A stretch of 64,000 nt of DNA from Streptomyces klenkii (GTDB lineage Bacteria > Actinomycetota > Actinomycetes > Streptomycetales > Streptomycetaceae), in contig NZ_RBAM01000009.1 of the NCBI RefSeq assembly GCF_003626645.1, positions 124,001-188,000 of the forward strand, given 5' to 3'. Positions within the stretch are counted from its first letter, which is position 1. Every line of letters begins with the position of its first letter. The translations under genes were made by a program, and so were the position numbers. Below the pieces are notes generated by a model. That model worked only from the letters and a program-made list of their open reading frames with translations. It made no database searches and had not been told where the DNA came from. Below, piece after piece: positions 51,068-59,561 of this stretch.

Positions 51068-51561
51068 CCGTCGACGCGGCCACCCTGCGCTCGGTGCTCC
51101 GGGCCCACGCGTCGGGCGTGGCCGTCCTCACGGCACCCACCCCGGCCGGGCCCGCCGGGGTGACCATCACCTCCTTCGCCTCGCTCAGCGCCGAGCCGGC
51201 CCTGGTCTCCTTCGCCCTCGCCGACTCCTCCTCGACCTGGGCGCGGATCAAGGACGCGCGCTGGTTCGGCATCCACGTCCTGGGCGCCGGCCAGACCGAT
51301 CTGGCGGAACGATTCGCCGCCCGCGGGACCGACCGGTTCGCGCCGCCCACGCGCTGGACCGGGGGCCTGTACGGCGTGCCGCTCCTGGAGGGCTGCCCGG
51401 CGCGGCTCGTCTGCTCCCGCCGCGACGTGATCCGCACCGGCGACCACCACCTGGTCGTGGCCGCCGTCGAGCACGCGGAGCGCGGCGAGCCCGGCGACGG
51501 CCTGGTCCACCTGAGCGGGGGCCTCCACGCCGTCGGCCCCACCGCGCCCGCGCGTCCCTGA
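51064..51561 (+). CDS. Flavin reductase-like FMN-binding protein
   Basis: The 165-residue protein is a compact split-barrel flavin reductase: VLRAHASGVAVLTAPTP, GVTITSFASLSAEPALVSFAL (FMN-binding loop), WFGIHVLGAGQTDLAERFA and a C-terminal GDHHLVVAAVEHAE. It would reduce FMN or FAD with NAD(P)H for a partner monooxygenase or act as a stand-alone reductase. No monooxygenase is adjacent. GTG at 51064 starts at the conserved domain. The prenyl synthase gene lies 168 bp downstream. Confidence 0.85.
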   Translation: MTVDAATLRSVLRAHASGVAVLTAPTPAGPAGVTITSFASLSAEPALVSFALADSSSTWARIKDARWFGIHVLGAGQTDLAERFAARGTDRFAPPTRWTGGLYGVPLLEGCPARLVCSRRDVIRTGDHHLVVAAVEHAERGEPGDGLVHLSGGLHAVGPTAPARP

Positions 51562-51729
51562 CACCACGTCACGGCGGGCGCCACCGGCGACCCCGGGGGC
51601 GCACCCCGGGATCTCCGCGCAGCTGCGACCGGTGCGCGGTGCACCCTTCACGCCCCGAGCGCTGCTGATGAACGGGGCCCGCCCGGAGGTATATTCGCGC
51701 TGGGACGCGGCACCGGAGGGGATCGCCTC

Positions 51730-52815
51730 ATGTCGACTCCTGAACTCGCGACCACGCCGTTGGACCTGCCCGTCATCCGGGGCCGGGTCGACGTCGTGCT
51801 GTCCGCGTTCCTGGAGAGGAAGGCCCGCGCGGCCGCCGCGGACAGCCATCCGGCCGTGGTCACGGAGTTCCTCCGGAGCTTCCTCTTCTCCGGCGGCAAA
51901 CGCCTGCGGCCCCTGCTGTGCGTTATCGGCTGGCACGCGGCGGGCGGTCACGGCATCCCCGCCCCCACCCTGAGGGTGGCGGCCTCGCTGGAGATGTTCC
52001 ACGCGTTCGCCCTCATCCACGACGACCTCATGGACGACTCGGCCACCCGCCGCGGGCGGCCCACCGTCCACCGGGCCTTCGCCGACCGCCACCGCACCGG
52101 GCGCAGCGGCGCCGCCGCCGACCGGCTCGGCAGCAGCGCCGCCGTCCTCATCGGCGACGTCGCCCTGGTCTGGTCCGACGAGCTGCTGCACACCGCCGGG
52201 CTGCGCTCCGGCCGCCTCGCGCAGGTCCTCCCGCTGATCGACACGATGCGCACGGAGGTGATGTACGGCCAGTGCCTCGATCTGCTGGCCACCGGCCGGC
52301 CCACCGCGAGCACCGCCCGCGCGCTCGCGATCGGCCGCTCCAAGACCGCCAAGTACACGGTGGAGCGCCCCCTGCACATCGGCGCCGCCCTCGCCGGCGC
52401 CGGCCCGGCCTTCCGGGCCCTGCTCAGCAACTACGCCCTGCCGCTGGGCGACGCCTTCCAGCTCCGCGACGACCTCCTCGGCGTCTACGGCGACCCGGCC
52501 GTCACCGGCAAGTCCTGCCTGGACGACCTCAGGGACGGCAAGCACACCACCCTCGTCGCCCTGGCCCTCCAGCGCGCCGACCGCGCCCAGCGGCGGGTCC
52601 TGCACACCCTGCTCGGCAACCCGGACCTGGACGAGCAGGGCGCCGACCGCATCCGCCGCCTGCTCGCCGAGACCGGCGCCCACGCGACCGTCGAGCAGCT
52701 CATCCAGTCCCGCTGCGCCCAGGCCGAACAGGCCCTCGCCCACGACGCCTTCCCACCCGCCGCGCGCTCGGCGCTGCGCGGCCTGGCCCGGGAGGCCGCC
52801 GTACGGACCGCGTGA
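51730..52815 (+). CDS. Polyprenyl (geranylgeranyl-type) diphosphate synthase
   Basis: The 361-residue trans-prenyltransferase has FLFSGGKRLRPLLC, the first aspartate motif DDLMD (98-102) and the second motif QLRDDLLGVYGD (245-255), with KTAKYTVERPL between. The residues four and five positions before the first motif are Ala94 and Phe93 (HAFALIHDD), which usually allow chains of C15-C20. It condenses isopentenyl diphosphate with an allylic primer. No terpene cyclase, phytoene synthase or menaquinone gene is nearby. GGAGGGG precedes the ATG. Confidence 0.9.
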   Translation: MSTPELATTPLDLPVIRGRVDVVLSAFLERKARAAAADSHPAVVTEFLRSFLFSGGKRLRPLLCVIGWHAAGGHGIPAPTLRVAASLEMFHAFALIHDDLMDDSATRRGRPTVHRAFADRHRTGRSGAAADRLGSSAAVLIGDVALVWSDELLHTAGLRSGRLAQVLPLIDTMRTEVMYGQCLDLLATGRPTASTARALAIGRSKTAKYTVERPLHIGAALAGAGPAFRALLSNYALPLGDAFQLRDDLLGVYGDPAVTGKSCLDDLRDGKHTTLVALALQRADRAQRRVLHTLLGNPDLDEQGADRIRRLLAETGAHATVEQLIQSRCAQAEQALAHDAFPPAARSALRGLAREAAVRTA

Positions 52816-52882
52816 CGGGATGAACGCGCGGTCCGTACTCGGATGTGACGATACGTAAGGAATGACGCTGGGACTCCTCGCG

Positions 52883-53881
52883 TCAGCCCTGCGGCGCCGA
52901 AGTGACCTTCTTGCCCTGGTCGTTCACCGCGAACCACAGGCCCTGCTTGCCCTGCCCCGCGGTGTCGCCGGGCTTCTTGTCGCCCGTGAACCAGTACACC
53001 GGCCAGCAGTCGACCGCCAGCTGCTTCGTGCCGTCCGGCCGCGTCACCGTGCTGATCAGCTTGTCGGGCACCCCGCGCACGGCGCTCTTGTCGACGGGCT
53101 CAGCCGGCTTCCAGGTGTCCAGGCACGTACCGGTGCAGGCGAACTTCATGGGCCAGGCGCTGTCCTTGTTGAACCGGTACAGCGTACGGCCCTGCCCGTC
53201 GACGACGATCTTGCCGAGGGCGGGGTTGTCGGCCACGGAGACACCGGGGGCCTGCGCGTTCGGCTTGTCGCCCTGTGCCCCGCCCTGTTTCTCGCCCTGC
53301 GCCTCGCCTTGTTTGCCGCCGCCGGCCTTCTTGCCGTCGGGAGCGAACGCGCTCCACGTGCCCCCGACGCCCTGCCCCTTGGTGTCGCCGGGCGCGGTGT
53401 CCTTGGCGTAGCGGTAGACGGGCCACCCCGCCAGGGTGAGCTGCTTGGTGCCGTCGGAGCGCTCCACCTCCCCGACCGCCGCGCCGATCCCGGACGCGGC
53501 GGTCGCGTCGCCGGCGGGCACCGGCGGCCAGGCCTTCGCGCAGTCGCCGTCGCACATCGAGGCGGGCGGCTTCGCCGTGTCCTTGTCGAAGCGGTAGAGG
53601 GTCATGCCGGTGCTGTCCGCGACGACGGAGCCGATCCCCGGGGCTTCACGCACCGTCATTTCCTTGGCCGGGGCGTTCTTGGCCTGCGTTTGCGAGGAGC
53701 CGCCGGAGCCGTAGGAGCCCGCGGAGCCGGACCCGTACCCCTCGCCGATCTTCGAGGAGCTCCCGGCCGGGGCCTTGCCGTAGTCGTCCTTGGCGGACGA
53801 ACCACCGCCGCCGCAGGCCGCCGTGAGTGCCATGACCGTGATCGCCGCTCCCGCGAGGGAGGCGTGACGCAGCTTGTTCAT
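52883..53881 (-). CDS. Lipoprotein with two COG4315-type repeats (SCO0930-like)
   Basis: The 332-residue precursor has a lipobox at ALTAAC-GGGG (Cys near residue 23), a Gly/Ser-rich linker and two domains of the PF03640 secreted-repeat type. Each carries TLYRF(D/N)KD, a Cys-x3-Cys pair (CDGDCAKAWPP; CTGTCLDTWKP) and a W/GxPVYxF motif (LAGWPVYRYAKD; VDCWPVYWFTGD). A Lys/Gln/Gly linker separates them. These are exported proteins with a possible redox role. It lies directly downstream of the NuoF-like/cytochrome-like pair on the same strand, suggesting a common pathway. Confidence 0.87.
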   Translation of the reverse strand: MNKLRHASLAGAAITVMALTAACGGGGSSAKDDYGKAPAGSSSKIGEGYGSGSAGSYGSGGSSQTQAKNAPAKEMTVREAPGIGSVVADSTGMTLYRFDKDTAKPPASMCDGDCAKAWPPVPAGDATAASGIGAAVGEVERSDGTKQLTLAGWPVYRYAKDTAPGDTKGQGVGGTWSAFAPDGKKAGGGKQGEAQGEKQGGAQGDKPNAQAPGVSVADNPALGKIVVDGQGRTLYRFNKDSAWPMKFACTGTCLDTWKPAEPVDKSAVRGVPDKLISTVTRPDGTKQLAVDCWPVYWFTGDKKPGDTAGQGKQGLWFAVNDQGKKVTSAPQG

Positions 53882-54033
53882 GAGTCGTCCTTTGCTCGTG
53901 TGCCGGCGGCGGTCCGCCGTTGCAGGGGAGATACGGGGCCGGCCCGCCGTACGCTCAGCGGGGCCGGAAACTTGTCATCCGGTGACAGAAATCCGGGGCC
54001 GGAAATCCGGTGCCGGAAAGCGGCACCGGGCGT

Positions 54034-55545
54034 TCAGCCGGCGGCCGCGATGCGCAGGGCGAGGGCCGGGCAGCGCCGTACCGCGCGCAGGGCCCGTCCG
54101 CGCATCCGCGCGGGCAGCGGCATCACGGCCCGCTCGGGATAGCCGTCCGCGCCGAGCCGCAGCAGCCCGGGGAGCAGGTCCGCGCACAGGCCGTGCCCGC
54201 GGCACAGCGTCCAGTCCACCAGCAGTTGTTCGGCCGGGGCCTGCGCGGAGGAGTCCGTACGGGCACCGGAGACGGCGGTGTGCAGCAGGTCCCCCTCGGG
54301 CAGCGGCAGGGCGCCGAGCACCGGGCGGGCACAGCCGTGCCCGAGGGCGTGGGCCGCGAACTCGTCGGCGAAGACCGCGAGGGCCGAGGCCACGAAGCGG
54401 GCGCTGCCGTCGGGGTGCCCGCACGCGCCGCGCTGCTCCACGGCGGACATCCGGGCGCGCGCGGCGTCCAGGGCGCGCTGCCCGCCGCCGTCCGCCGCGT
54501 CGGCGAGCGCGTCCGCGAGGGAGGGCAGGCCGAGGGCGCACGGCCCGCACTGCCCGGCCGACTGCGCGGCCAGCCACCGGGCCATCCGCACGACCTCGCC
54601 CACGGGGCAGGTCGTCTCGGGCAGCGGCAGCACCGCGCCGGCCCCGAGCACGCCGCCGGCCGCGGCGAGCGAGTCGCGCGAGACCGTGGCCGCGCGGGCC
54701 GCCTCCGGCGGGAGCCAGCTGCCGTGGTAGCCGCCGACCAGCACGCCCTGGCCCGGCGCGGTCCCGCACAGGTCGAGGATGTACGTCAGGGGAACGCCGG
54801 TCGGCGTCTCCACGACGTGGGTGCCCGCCACGGTCAGCATGACGGTGCCGGGCTCGGTGGGCAGCCCGCACGCGCCGTAGCCCGTGGCCCCGAGCCGCGC
54901 CGCCGCGGCGAGCTGGGCGAACGTCTCGGTGTTGGAGAGCAGGGTGGGCGCGCCGCCGAGCCCGCTCTCGCTGGTGCGGACCCTGCGCCCGGACGGCAGG
55001 GCCGGGCCGCCGTCGAGGCCGCGGACGAGCGCGGAGCTCTCGCCGGTGACGAAGCGCTCGGGCAGCAGCGTCACCTCGGCCTGCGGCCCGGGCCCGCGTT
55101 CGGCGAGGGCGCGGCGCACCGACCGCTCGACGTCGGGCCGGGTCACGCCCACGGCCACGCGGTGCGCGCCGAGGGCCTGCGCCGCCATGAACGCGCCGTC
55201 GAGGACCATGTGGGGCGCGTAGAGCAGCAGCGCCGTGTCCTTGAGGCAGCCGGGTTCGCCCTCGCTGCCGTTGACGACGACGGACGCCGAAGAGCCCTTG
55301 CGGCGCTGCGCCGCGGCCACGGCGCGCAGCTTGCGGGCGAACAGGAAGCCCGCGCCGCCCCGGCCGCGCAGCCCGATCTCCTCGGAGATCTCGGCGAGTT
55401 CCTCGGTGTCCGGGCTCGGGGCGGGGCCGTGCACGGCCAGGTGCGCCTCGCGGTCCATCCATGCCGTCTCGTCCAGCCCCGCCAGCAGCCGCGGCGGGCC
55501 GACGGTGGCCAGTGCGGGCACGGGCCCGGGTGCGGTGCGGCTCAT
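54034..55545 (-). CDS. NuoF-like flavo-iron-sulfur protein fused to a C-terminal ferredoxin
   Basis: The 503-residue protein has the NuoF FMN/NADH site (LRGRGGAGFLFARKL, about 59-73; VNGSEGEPGCLKD, 91-103), an SLBB-like region and the N3-cluster region with Cys333, Cys336 and Cys375. The first Cys of the usual ESCGxC is Ala330. A small ferredoxin follows (Cys448-x5-Cys454 and Cys492-Pro), with His at the middle ligand position (CRGHGLC), as in CxxHxxC monocluster ferredoxins. It is coupled by ATGA overlap to the ferric-reductase-like membrane gene after it, so electrons probably pass from NAD(P)H through FMN and Fe-S to a membrane haem. Confidence 0.85.
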   Translation of the reverse strand: MSRTAPGPVPALATVGPPRLLAGLDETAWMDREAHLAVHGPAPSPDTEELAEISEEIGLRGRGGAGFLFARKLRAVAAAQRRKGSSASVVVNGSEGEPGCLKDTALLLYAPHMVLDGAFMAAQALGAHRVAVGVTRPDVERSVRRALAERGPGPQAEVTLLPERFVTGESSALVRGLDGGPALPSGRRVRTSESGLGGAPTLLSNTETFAQLAAAARLGATGYGACGLPTEPGTVMLTVAGTHVVETPTGVPLTYILDLCGTAPGQGVLVGGYHGSWLPPEAARAATVSRDSLAAAGGVLGAGAVLPLPETTCPVGEVVRMARWLAAQSAGQCGPCALGLPSLADALADAADGGGQRALDAARARMSAVEQRGACGHPDGSARFVASALAVFADEFAAHALGHGCARPVLGALPLPEGDLLHTAVSGARTDSSAQAPAEQLLVDWTLCRGHGLCADLLPGLLRLGADGYPERAVMPLPARMRGRALRAVRRCPALALRIAAAG

Positions 55546-56354
55546 GACGTGCTCCCGGGGCCGGTGCGCTCCGCGCGTTCCTCGCGCAGCCGTGCCCGCA
55601 GGCGCAGCGCCAGCGCGGAGGCCACGCCCGCCAGGCACAGCGCGTACGCCGCCGTGGCCCAGCCGGCCGCGGGCCTGCCCGCGTGCAGGCCGTGCACCAG
55701 GGCCGCGCCCCAGGCCGGGTAGGCCGTCATGTGCAGGGCCCGCCACCGGCGCGAGCCGTTCGCGCTGCTGAACGCGCTGCGGAACGCCCCGCTGACGGCC
55801 ACCGCGACGAAGAGGTAACCCGCCATCGTGCCCAGGCCGATGAGGAGCGGTTGCCCGTTGTCGGTGAACGGAACGGCCGCGGCCGCCGGGCTGGTACGGT
55901 CCTCGGCAACCTTGACCCAGATGTGCAGGGCGAGGAAGCCGAGCCCGGCCACGGCCAGCCCGCGGTGCACGCCCTGGGCGAGGAGGCGGTGGGCCGGGCC
56001 CAGCAGCCGCCGGCCGGTCGCGGCCAGACCCCACAGGACCGTGGAGGTGAGCGAGACGAGCGCGAGCACTCCCGCGCCGAAGTCGAGGAACTCCTGCGTC
56101 CGTTCGGCCACGCCGGCCTGTGCGGCGACGGCGAGGAGCAGCAGGATCGCGGCGGGCAGGGCCGGGCGGGCCGAGGGCCGCGTCTGCGGCCGGCCCCGCG
56201 CCCGTCCGGTCCGGCCGGCCCTGCCGGTCCTTGCGGCCCGGGCTCCGGCGGCGGCCCGGGGCCGGCCCCGGGGCCCGCTGCGCGGCCGTGACCGGGGCGG
56301 TCGTGACCGCGGACGGAACGGCGGCGGGATGGTTTGCATTCGCGACATGTTCAT
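55542..56354 (-). CDS. Ferric-reductase-like transmembrane haem protein
   Basis: The 270-residue protein has a long Arg/Pro-rich cytoplasmic N-terminus and about six membrane helices. Paired His are suitably placed for haem: HRLLAQGVHRG with LALHIWVKVAE in helices 3-4, and ALHMTAYPAWGAALVHGLHAG later. This matches ferric reductase-like/cytochrome b domains without the FAD-NAD domain, which would be supplied by the coupled NuoF-ferredoxin protein. It starts the minus-strand operon; in-frame ATGs at 56354 and 56348 are both possible. Physiological acceptor unknown. Confidence 0.8.
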   Translation of the reverse strand: MNMSRMQTIPPPFRPRSRPPRSRPRSGPRGRPRAAAGARAARTGRAGRTGRARGRPQTRPSARPALPAAILLLLAVAAQAGVAERTQEFLDFGAGVLALVSLTSTVLWGLAATGRRLLGPAHRLLAQGVHRGLAVAGLGFLALHIWVKVAEDRTSPAAAAVPFTDNGQPLLIGLGTMAGYLFVAVAVSGAFRSAFSSANGSRRWRALHMTAYPAWGAALVHGLHAGRPAAGWATAAYALCLAGVASALALRLRARLREERAERTGPGSTS

Positions 56355-56694
56355 GCGGGTCTCCGAAAGATGGTCGCCGGTGCTTCCGGCAACCGCCCGT
56401 GTTCCTGAGAAATCCGGAAATCCCTCGCATCGGCGTCGTCCGCCGGGAGGGCCCTTGTTGAATTCACACGGTGTGACCGGCCGCCCACCGGAGGTCCGGC
56501 GGCCGAATGTGCAGAAGCATCGTCCATCTCCGCAGGATCTTCATAAGGTTTATCGCGCTGTGACAAATTCCCGTACGGCTGTCCCCTCGGCGGCCGCCGA
56601 CTGCTGATGATGCCCACTCAGGCGAGAGGGACCCGGCCCGCGCATTCCGGTTCCCCGGCCCTCGCGCCCGGTACGGAAGTCCGGAGGTAAGACG
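56355..56694. promoter_or_regulatory. Divergent promoter region with a 13-bp palindrome
   Basis: 340 bp separate the redox operon from the PucR-type regulator and contain no gene. TCACAC-G-GTGTGA at 56464-56476 is a perfect 6+1+6 palindrome, suited to a dimeric regulator such as the adjacent PucR-like protein. A lower-GC stretch near 56540-56570 may hold the promoter of the regulator gene. Confidence 0.5.
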
Positions 56695-57840
56695 ATGTGC
56701 GAAATCCTGAACCGCATCTGGTCACGGCCGCGCGGCGAGTGGACCCGGGTGGTGAGAAAGGAACTCCCCGCGGTCGCCGCCCAGGTGGTCGAGGAACTCC
56801 AGCGAAGTACGCCGGCGTTCTCGGCGGTCTCCCGGCGCATCGGCACGGAAGCGGCGCGGACCGCCGTCGAGCAGGCGCTGCTGCTGACCCTCGGGCTGCG
56901 GCCCGCGCCGGACGCGGAGCACCCCCGCATACCGCAGCAGCGGCGAAAACCGGCCCGCGTCGTGACCCCCATGCCCGGCACCCGGGCGCGCCAGGCCCTC
57001 TTCGCCGCCCTTGCCGACGACCGGTGCATCCCCGCCGACGTGCTCGCCGAACTCGCCGCCCAGGCGGGCTGGCCGCTGCCGCGCCGCGTCCGGGCCGTCG
57101 TCCTCGCCGGCGCCGGCACGGGCGACGCGCCGGTGCCCGCGCCCCACCTCGTGCCCCCGCCGTCCCCGCAGCTCACCTCCCAGCTCGCGGCGGCGCTCGG
57201 CCAGGGCCTGCCCGGCACGGTCGAGGCCGACCTGTGCCTGCTGATCCCCGACCCCGGGCCGCGCGCCCGCCCCGCGCTGGAGGCGGCCCTGGACGCGGCG
57301 CTCGGCGGCCGCCCGGCCGCCGTCGGCCACTCCGTGCCCGTCGCGGAGGCCGCGGCGTCGCTGCGCTGGGCGCGCCGGCTGCTGGGGCTCGGGGCGGCGG
57401 TGTGCGGCCCGGCCGAACGCGTCGCCTTCGTCGACGACCACCTGTCCGACCTGCTGGTGCTTCAGGACGAGTCCCTGGCGCGGGCCCTGTCGGCACGGTG
57501 GCTGCGGCCCCTGGACGACCTCACCCCGCGGCAGAGCGAACGCCTGGAAGTGACCCTCCTGGCCTGGCTGGAGAGCGGTGGCGCCCCGGAGGCGGCCCGC
57601 ACGCTGAACGTGCACCCCCAGACCGTGCGCTACCGCCTCCGTCAGATCGAGAAGCTCTTCGGGCCCGCGATGCGCGAACCGCACAGCCGCTTCGAGCTGG
57701 AGCTCGCCCTGCGCAGCCGGCGGCTCATGGCCAGGGCCAGGCTGCTGCGCTCGCGGGCCCACGGCTCCGCCCGGGCCCTCGGTGCCGCCGTCCACCCCAT
57801 GGGAGCGGCGGGCAGGGCGGCCCGGGTCAACGGCTTGTGA
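56695..57840 (+). CDS. PucR-type regulator with C-terminal helix-turn-helix
   Basis: The 381-residue protein has a helical N-terminal region (about 1-75; VVEELQRSTPAFSAVSRRIG), a central GGDEF-like/PucR middle domain and a C-terminal HTH (LEVTLLAWLESGGAPEAA; LNVHPQTVRYRLRQIEKLFG, about 285-330). These are standard in Streptomyces CdaR/PucR-like regulators. GGAGG precedes the ATG. It is divergent from the redox operon and a natural candidate to control it, perhaps through the palindrome in between. Confidence 0.87.
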   Translation: MCEILNRIWSRPRGEWTRVVRKELPAVAAQVVEELQRSTPAFSAVSRRIGTEAARTAVEQALLLTLGLRPAPDAEHPRIPQQRRKPARVVTPMPGTRARQALFAALADDRCIPADVLAELAAQAGWPLPRRVRAVVLAGAGTGDAPVPAPHLVPPPSPQLTSQLAAALGQGLPGTVEADLCLLIPDPGPRARPALEAALDAALGGRPAAVGHSVPVAEAAASLRWARRLLGLGAAVCGPAERVAFVDDHLSDLLVLQDESLARALSARWLRPLDDLTPRQSERLEVTLLAWLESGGAPEAARTLNVHPQTVRYRLRQIEKLFGPAMREPHSRFELELALRSRRLMARARLLRSRAHGSARALGAAVHPMGAAGRAARVNGL

Positions 57841-58012
57841 GCTGTGGCGCGGCGCCGCGCCACGGGCACGTGCGGACGCGCCCCGCGCCGGCCGGCGCCG
57901 CCGTCGCGGCAGAAAAGACCCGCCGCAACGGCGAGGAGCCGCAGCGGCGGGAGCCCGGCGGAAGGTCGGCCGGCCGCGACCGGAGACCCGGCTGATCCGC
58001 CGGAAGGGCGTA

Positions 58013-58046
58013 CGGCGGCCCCGAATCCGGCAGTTCGGGGCCGCCG
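58013..58046. terminator. Perfect 13-bp hairpin terminator
   Basis: CGGCGGCCCCGAA (58013-58025) pairs with TTCGGGGCCGCCG (58034-58046) around an 8-nt loop, between the convergent PucR-like and DUF1996 genes. Confidence 0.8.
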
Positions 58047-58106
58047 CCTTCCCGGCGCGGGGTGCAGTGGGGGGTGGGCGCACCCGCGCCGGGGGCCTGG
58101 GGAGCG

Positions 58107-59555
58107 TCAGCAGGTACGGCCGGAGTTGATGCAGGACGCGGCCTTCGCCATCAGGGAGTCCGGCATCACGTTGATGAAGTCGCCGTGGTCGGTGACGGGC
58201 TTGTGCAACTGCTCGGGGAAGCTGTCCACGGCGAACGGGACACCCGCCGGCACGTCGTAGGCGATGCGCTGCACCAGCTGCGGGATCGCCCGGAAGCCGC
58301 GCGGGCACGAGCCGTCCGCGCGGGCGAACGCGACGTGGGTGCGGTGGTTGGCGCTGTCGGTGCTGCGCCCGTCCCAGCAGTTCTGGAAGGCGAAGGTACG
58401 GACCACCTTCGAGCCGTTCGGGCAGATCGGGTATTTGTCCTTCAGCTGCCGGTTCTCGAAGCCGGTGCAACTCCACGAGGCATTCGCGTTGGCGAGTCCG
58501 TTCGTGAGCGCTTTGGCATCTCCCGTGATGATGCGGAGGAATCGCGGCATCGCGGTCACTTTCGTCACCGGACTGCCCCGGAACTGGAGGGTCACGGACG
58601 CGGGCCGCAGGATGGTCCCCATGTTCCCGTCGTGCCCGCCGCCGGGCGCATTCGCGTCCGGTGCGGCCTTTCCGTTCAGGACGCGCAGCACCGGCCAGTA
58701 GTGCGTCGACTTGTCCCCGTTGGCGCAGGTCGTGCCCGCGGCGGCGAGGCTCGCGTCGGTGGAAAAGGCGTCGGTGGATTTGTTGCCCACGTAATCGTGC
58801 ATATGGTGCGCGCCGTTGCGCACCCCGGGCGTCACGATGACGTTGTCGGGGTTGAAGTGGCCATTCTCATTGCGCCCGCAAACCGTGGTGAAGGTGCCGG
58901 TCGACCCGGCCCGGCCGGTGGCGGGGGTGCGCTTCGCGGCGGGGGCGTTCCTGATGTCGGCGAAGTCGGCGCGGGACGGGCCGCCCGGCATGCCCCGGTC
59001 GCCCAGCCGGGAGCTGAGGGTCCGGGAGGAGTCGTCGGCCGCGGCCGTGCTGACCTCGCTGGTGGTGCAGCGGCTCAGCCCGGTGAGCCCGTCCGTGGCG
59101 GAGCCGGCGTTCCCCGCGGCGCGCATGGAGCCGGCGATGCGGCCTATGGTCTCGGTGCGCTGCTGCTGGAGGTCGCCGAGCACCGTGTCCGTGCCCGCAC
59201 CCGCGTCCGCATCCGCGTTCGCCCCGCCGTGGCCGCCGGCGCCGTGGCCGGCCCCCGTCAGCCGCCCGTAGGCCCGGGCCACCTGGGCGTCGAGCTGGGA
59301 CAGCCCCCGGGAGACGTCGGGCTGCGCGGCGGCGGGGACGTCCCGCAGCCGGTCACCGACGTCGGGGCAGGAGATGGTCATGGCCGTCGCCGTCTGCCCG
59401 GCGCTCTGCTGCGTGCTTCTGCCGGCGTCCCGGGCGCCGCGGGCCGAGGCGTAGTCGGCGACGATCGCCGTACCGCCTCCGCCGAGCAGCAGCGCCGCGG
59501 CCGCGACCACCGCCCGGGTCCTCAGCTTCGAGCGTTTGTGGGCCTGTCGCATCAT
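58107..59555 (-). CDS. Secreted DUF1996 protein
   Basis: The 482-residue precursor has a signal peptide (RTRAVVAAAALLLGGGGTAIV) and a variable Gly/Ala-rich segment (to about residue 205). The DUF1996 domain has HFNPDNVIVTPGVRNGAHH, HDYVGNKSTDAFSTD, WPVLRVLNG, FAFQNCWDGRSTD and the C-terminal FPEQLHKPVTDHGDFIN. Several Cys suggest disulfides. DUF1996 proteins are common in fungi and actinomycetes, with no settled function. It follows the DUF4142 gene by 6 bp and is probably co-transcribed with it. Confidence 0.88.
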   Translation of the reverse strand: MMRQAHKRSKLRTRAVVAAAALLLGGGGTAIVADYASARGARDAGRSTQQSAGQTATAMTISCPDVGDRLRDVPAAAQPDVSRGLSQLDAQVARAYGRLTGAGHGAGGHGGANADADAGAGTDTVLGDLQQQRTETIGRIAGSMRAAGNAGSATDGLTGLSRCTTSEVSTAAADDSSRTLSSRLGDRGMPGGPSRADFADIRNAPAAKRTPATGRAGSTGTFTTVCGRNENGHFNPDNVIVTPGVRNGAHHMHDYVGNKSTDAFSTDASLAAAGTTCANGDKSTHYWPVLRVLNGKAAPDANAPGGGHDGNMGTILRPASVTLQFRGSPVTKVTAMPRFLRIITGDAKALTNGLANANASWSCTGFENRQLKDKYPICPNGSKVVRTFAFQNCWDGRSTDSANHRTHVAFARADGSCPRGFRAIPQLVQRIAYDVPAGVPFAVDSFPEQLHKPVTDHGDFINVMPDSLMAKAASCINSGRTC

Positions 59556-59561
59556 GTGGGG

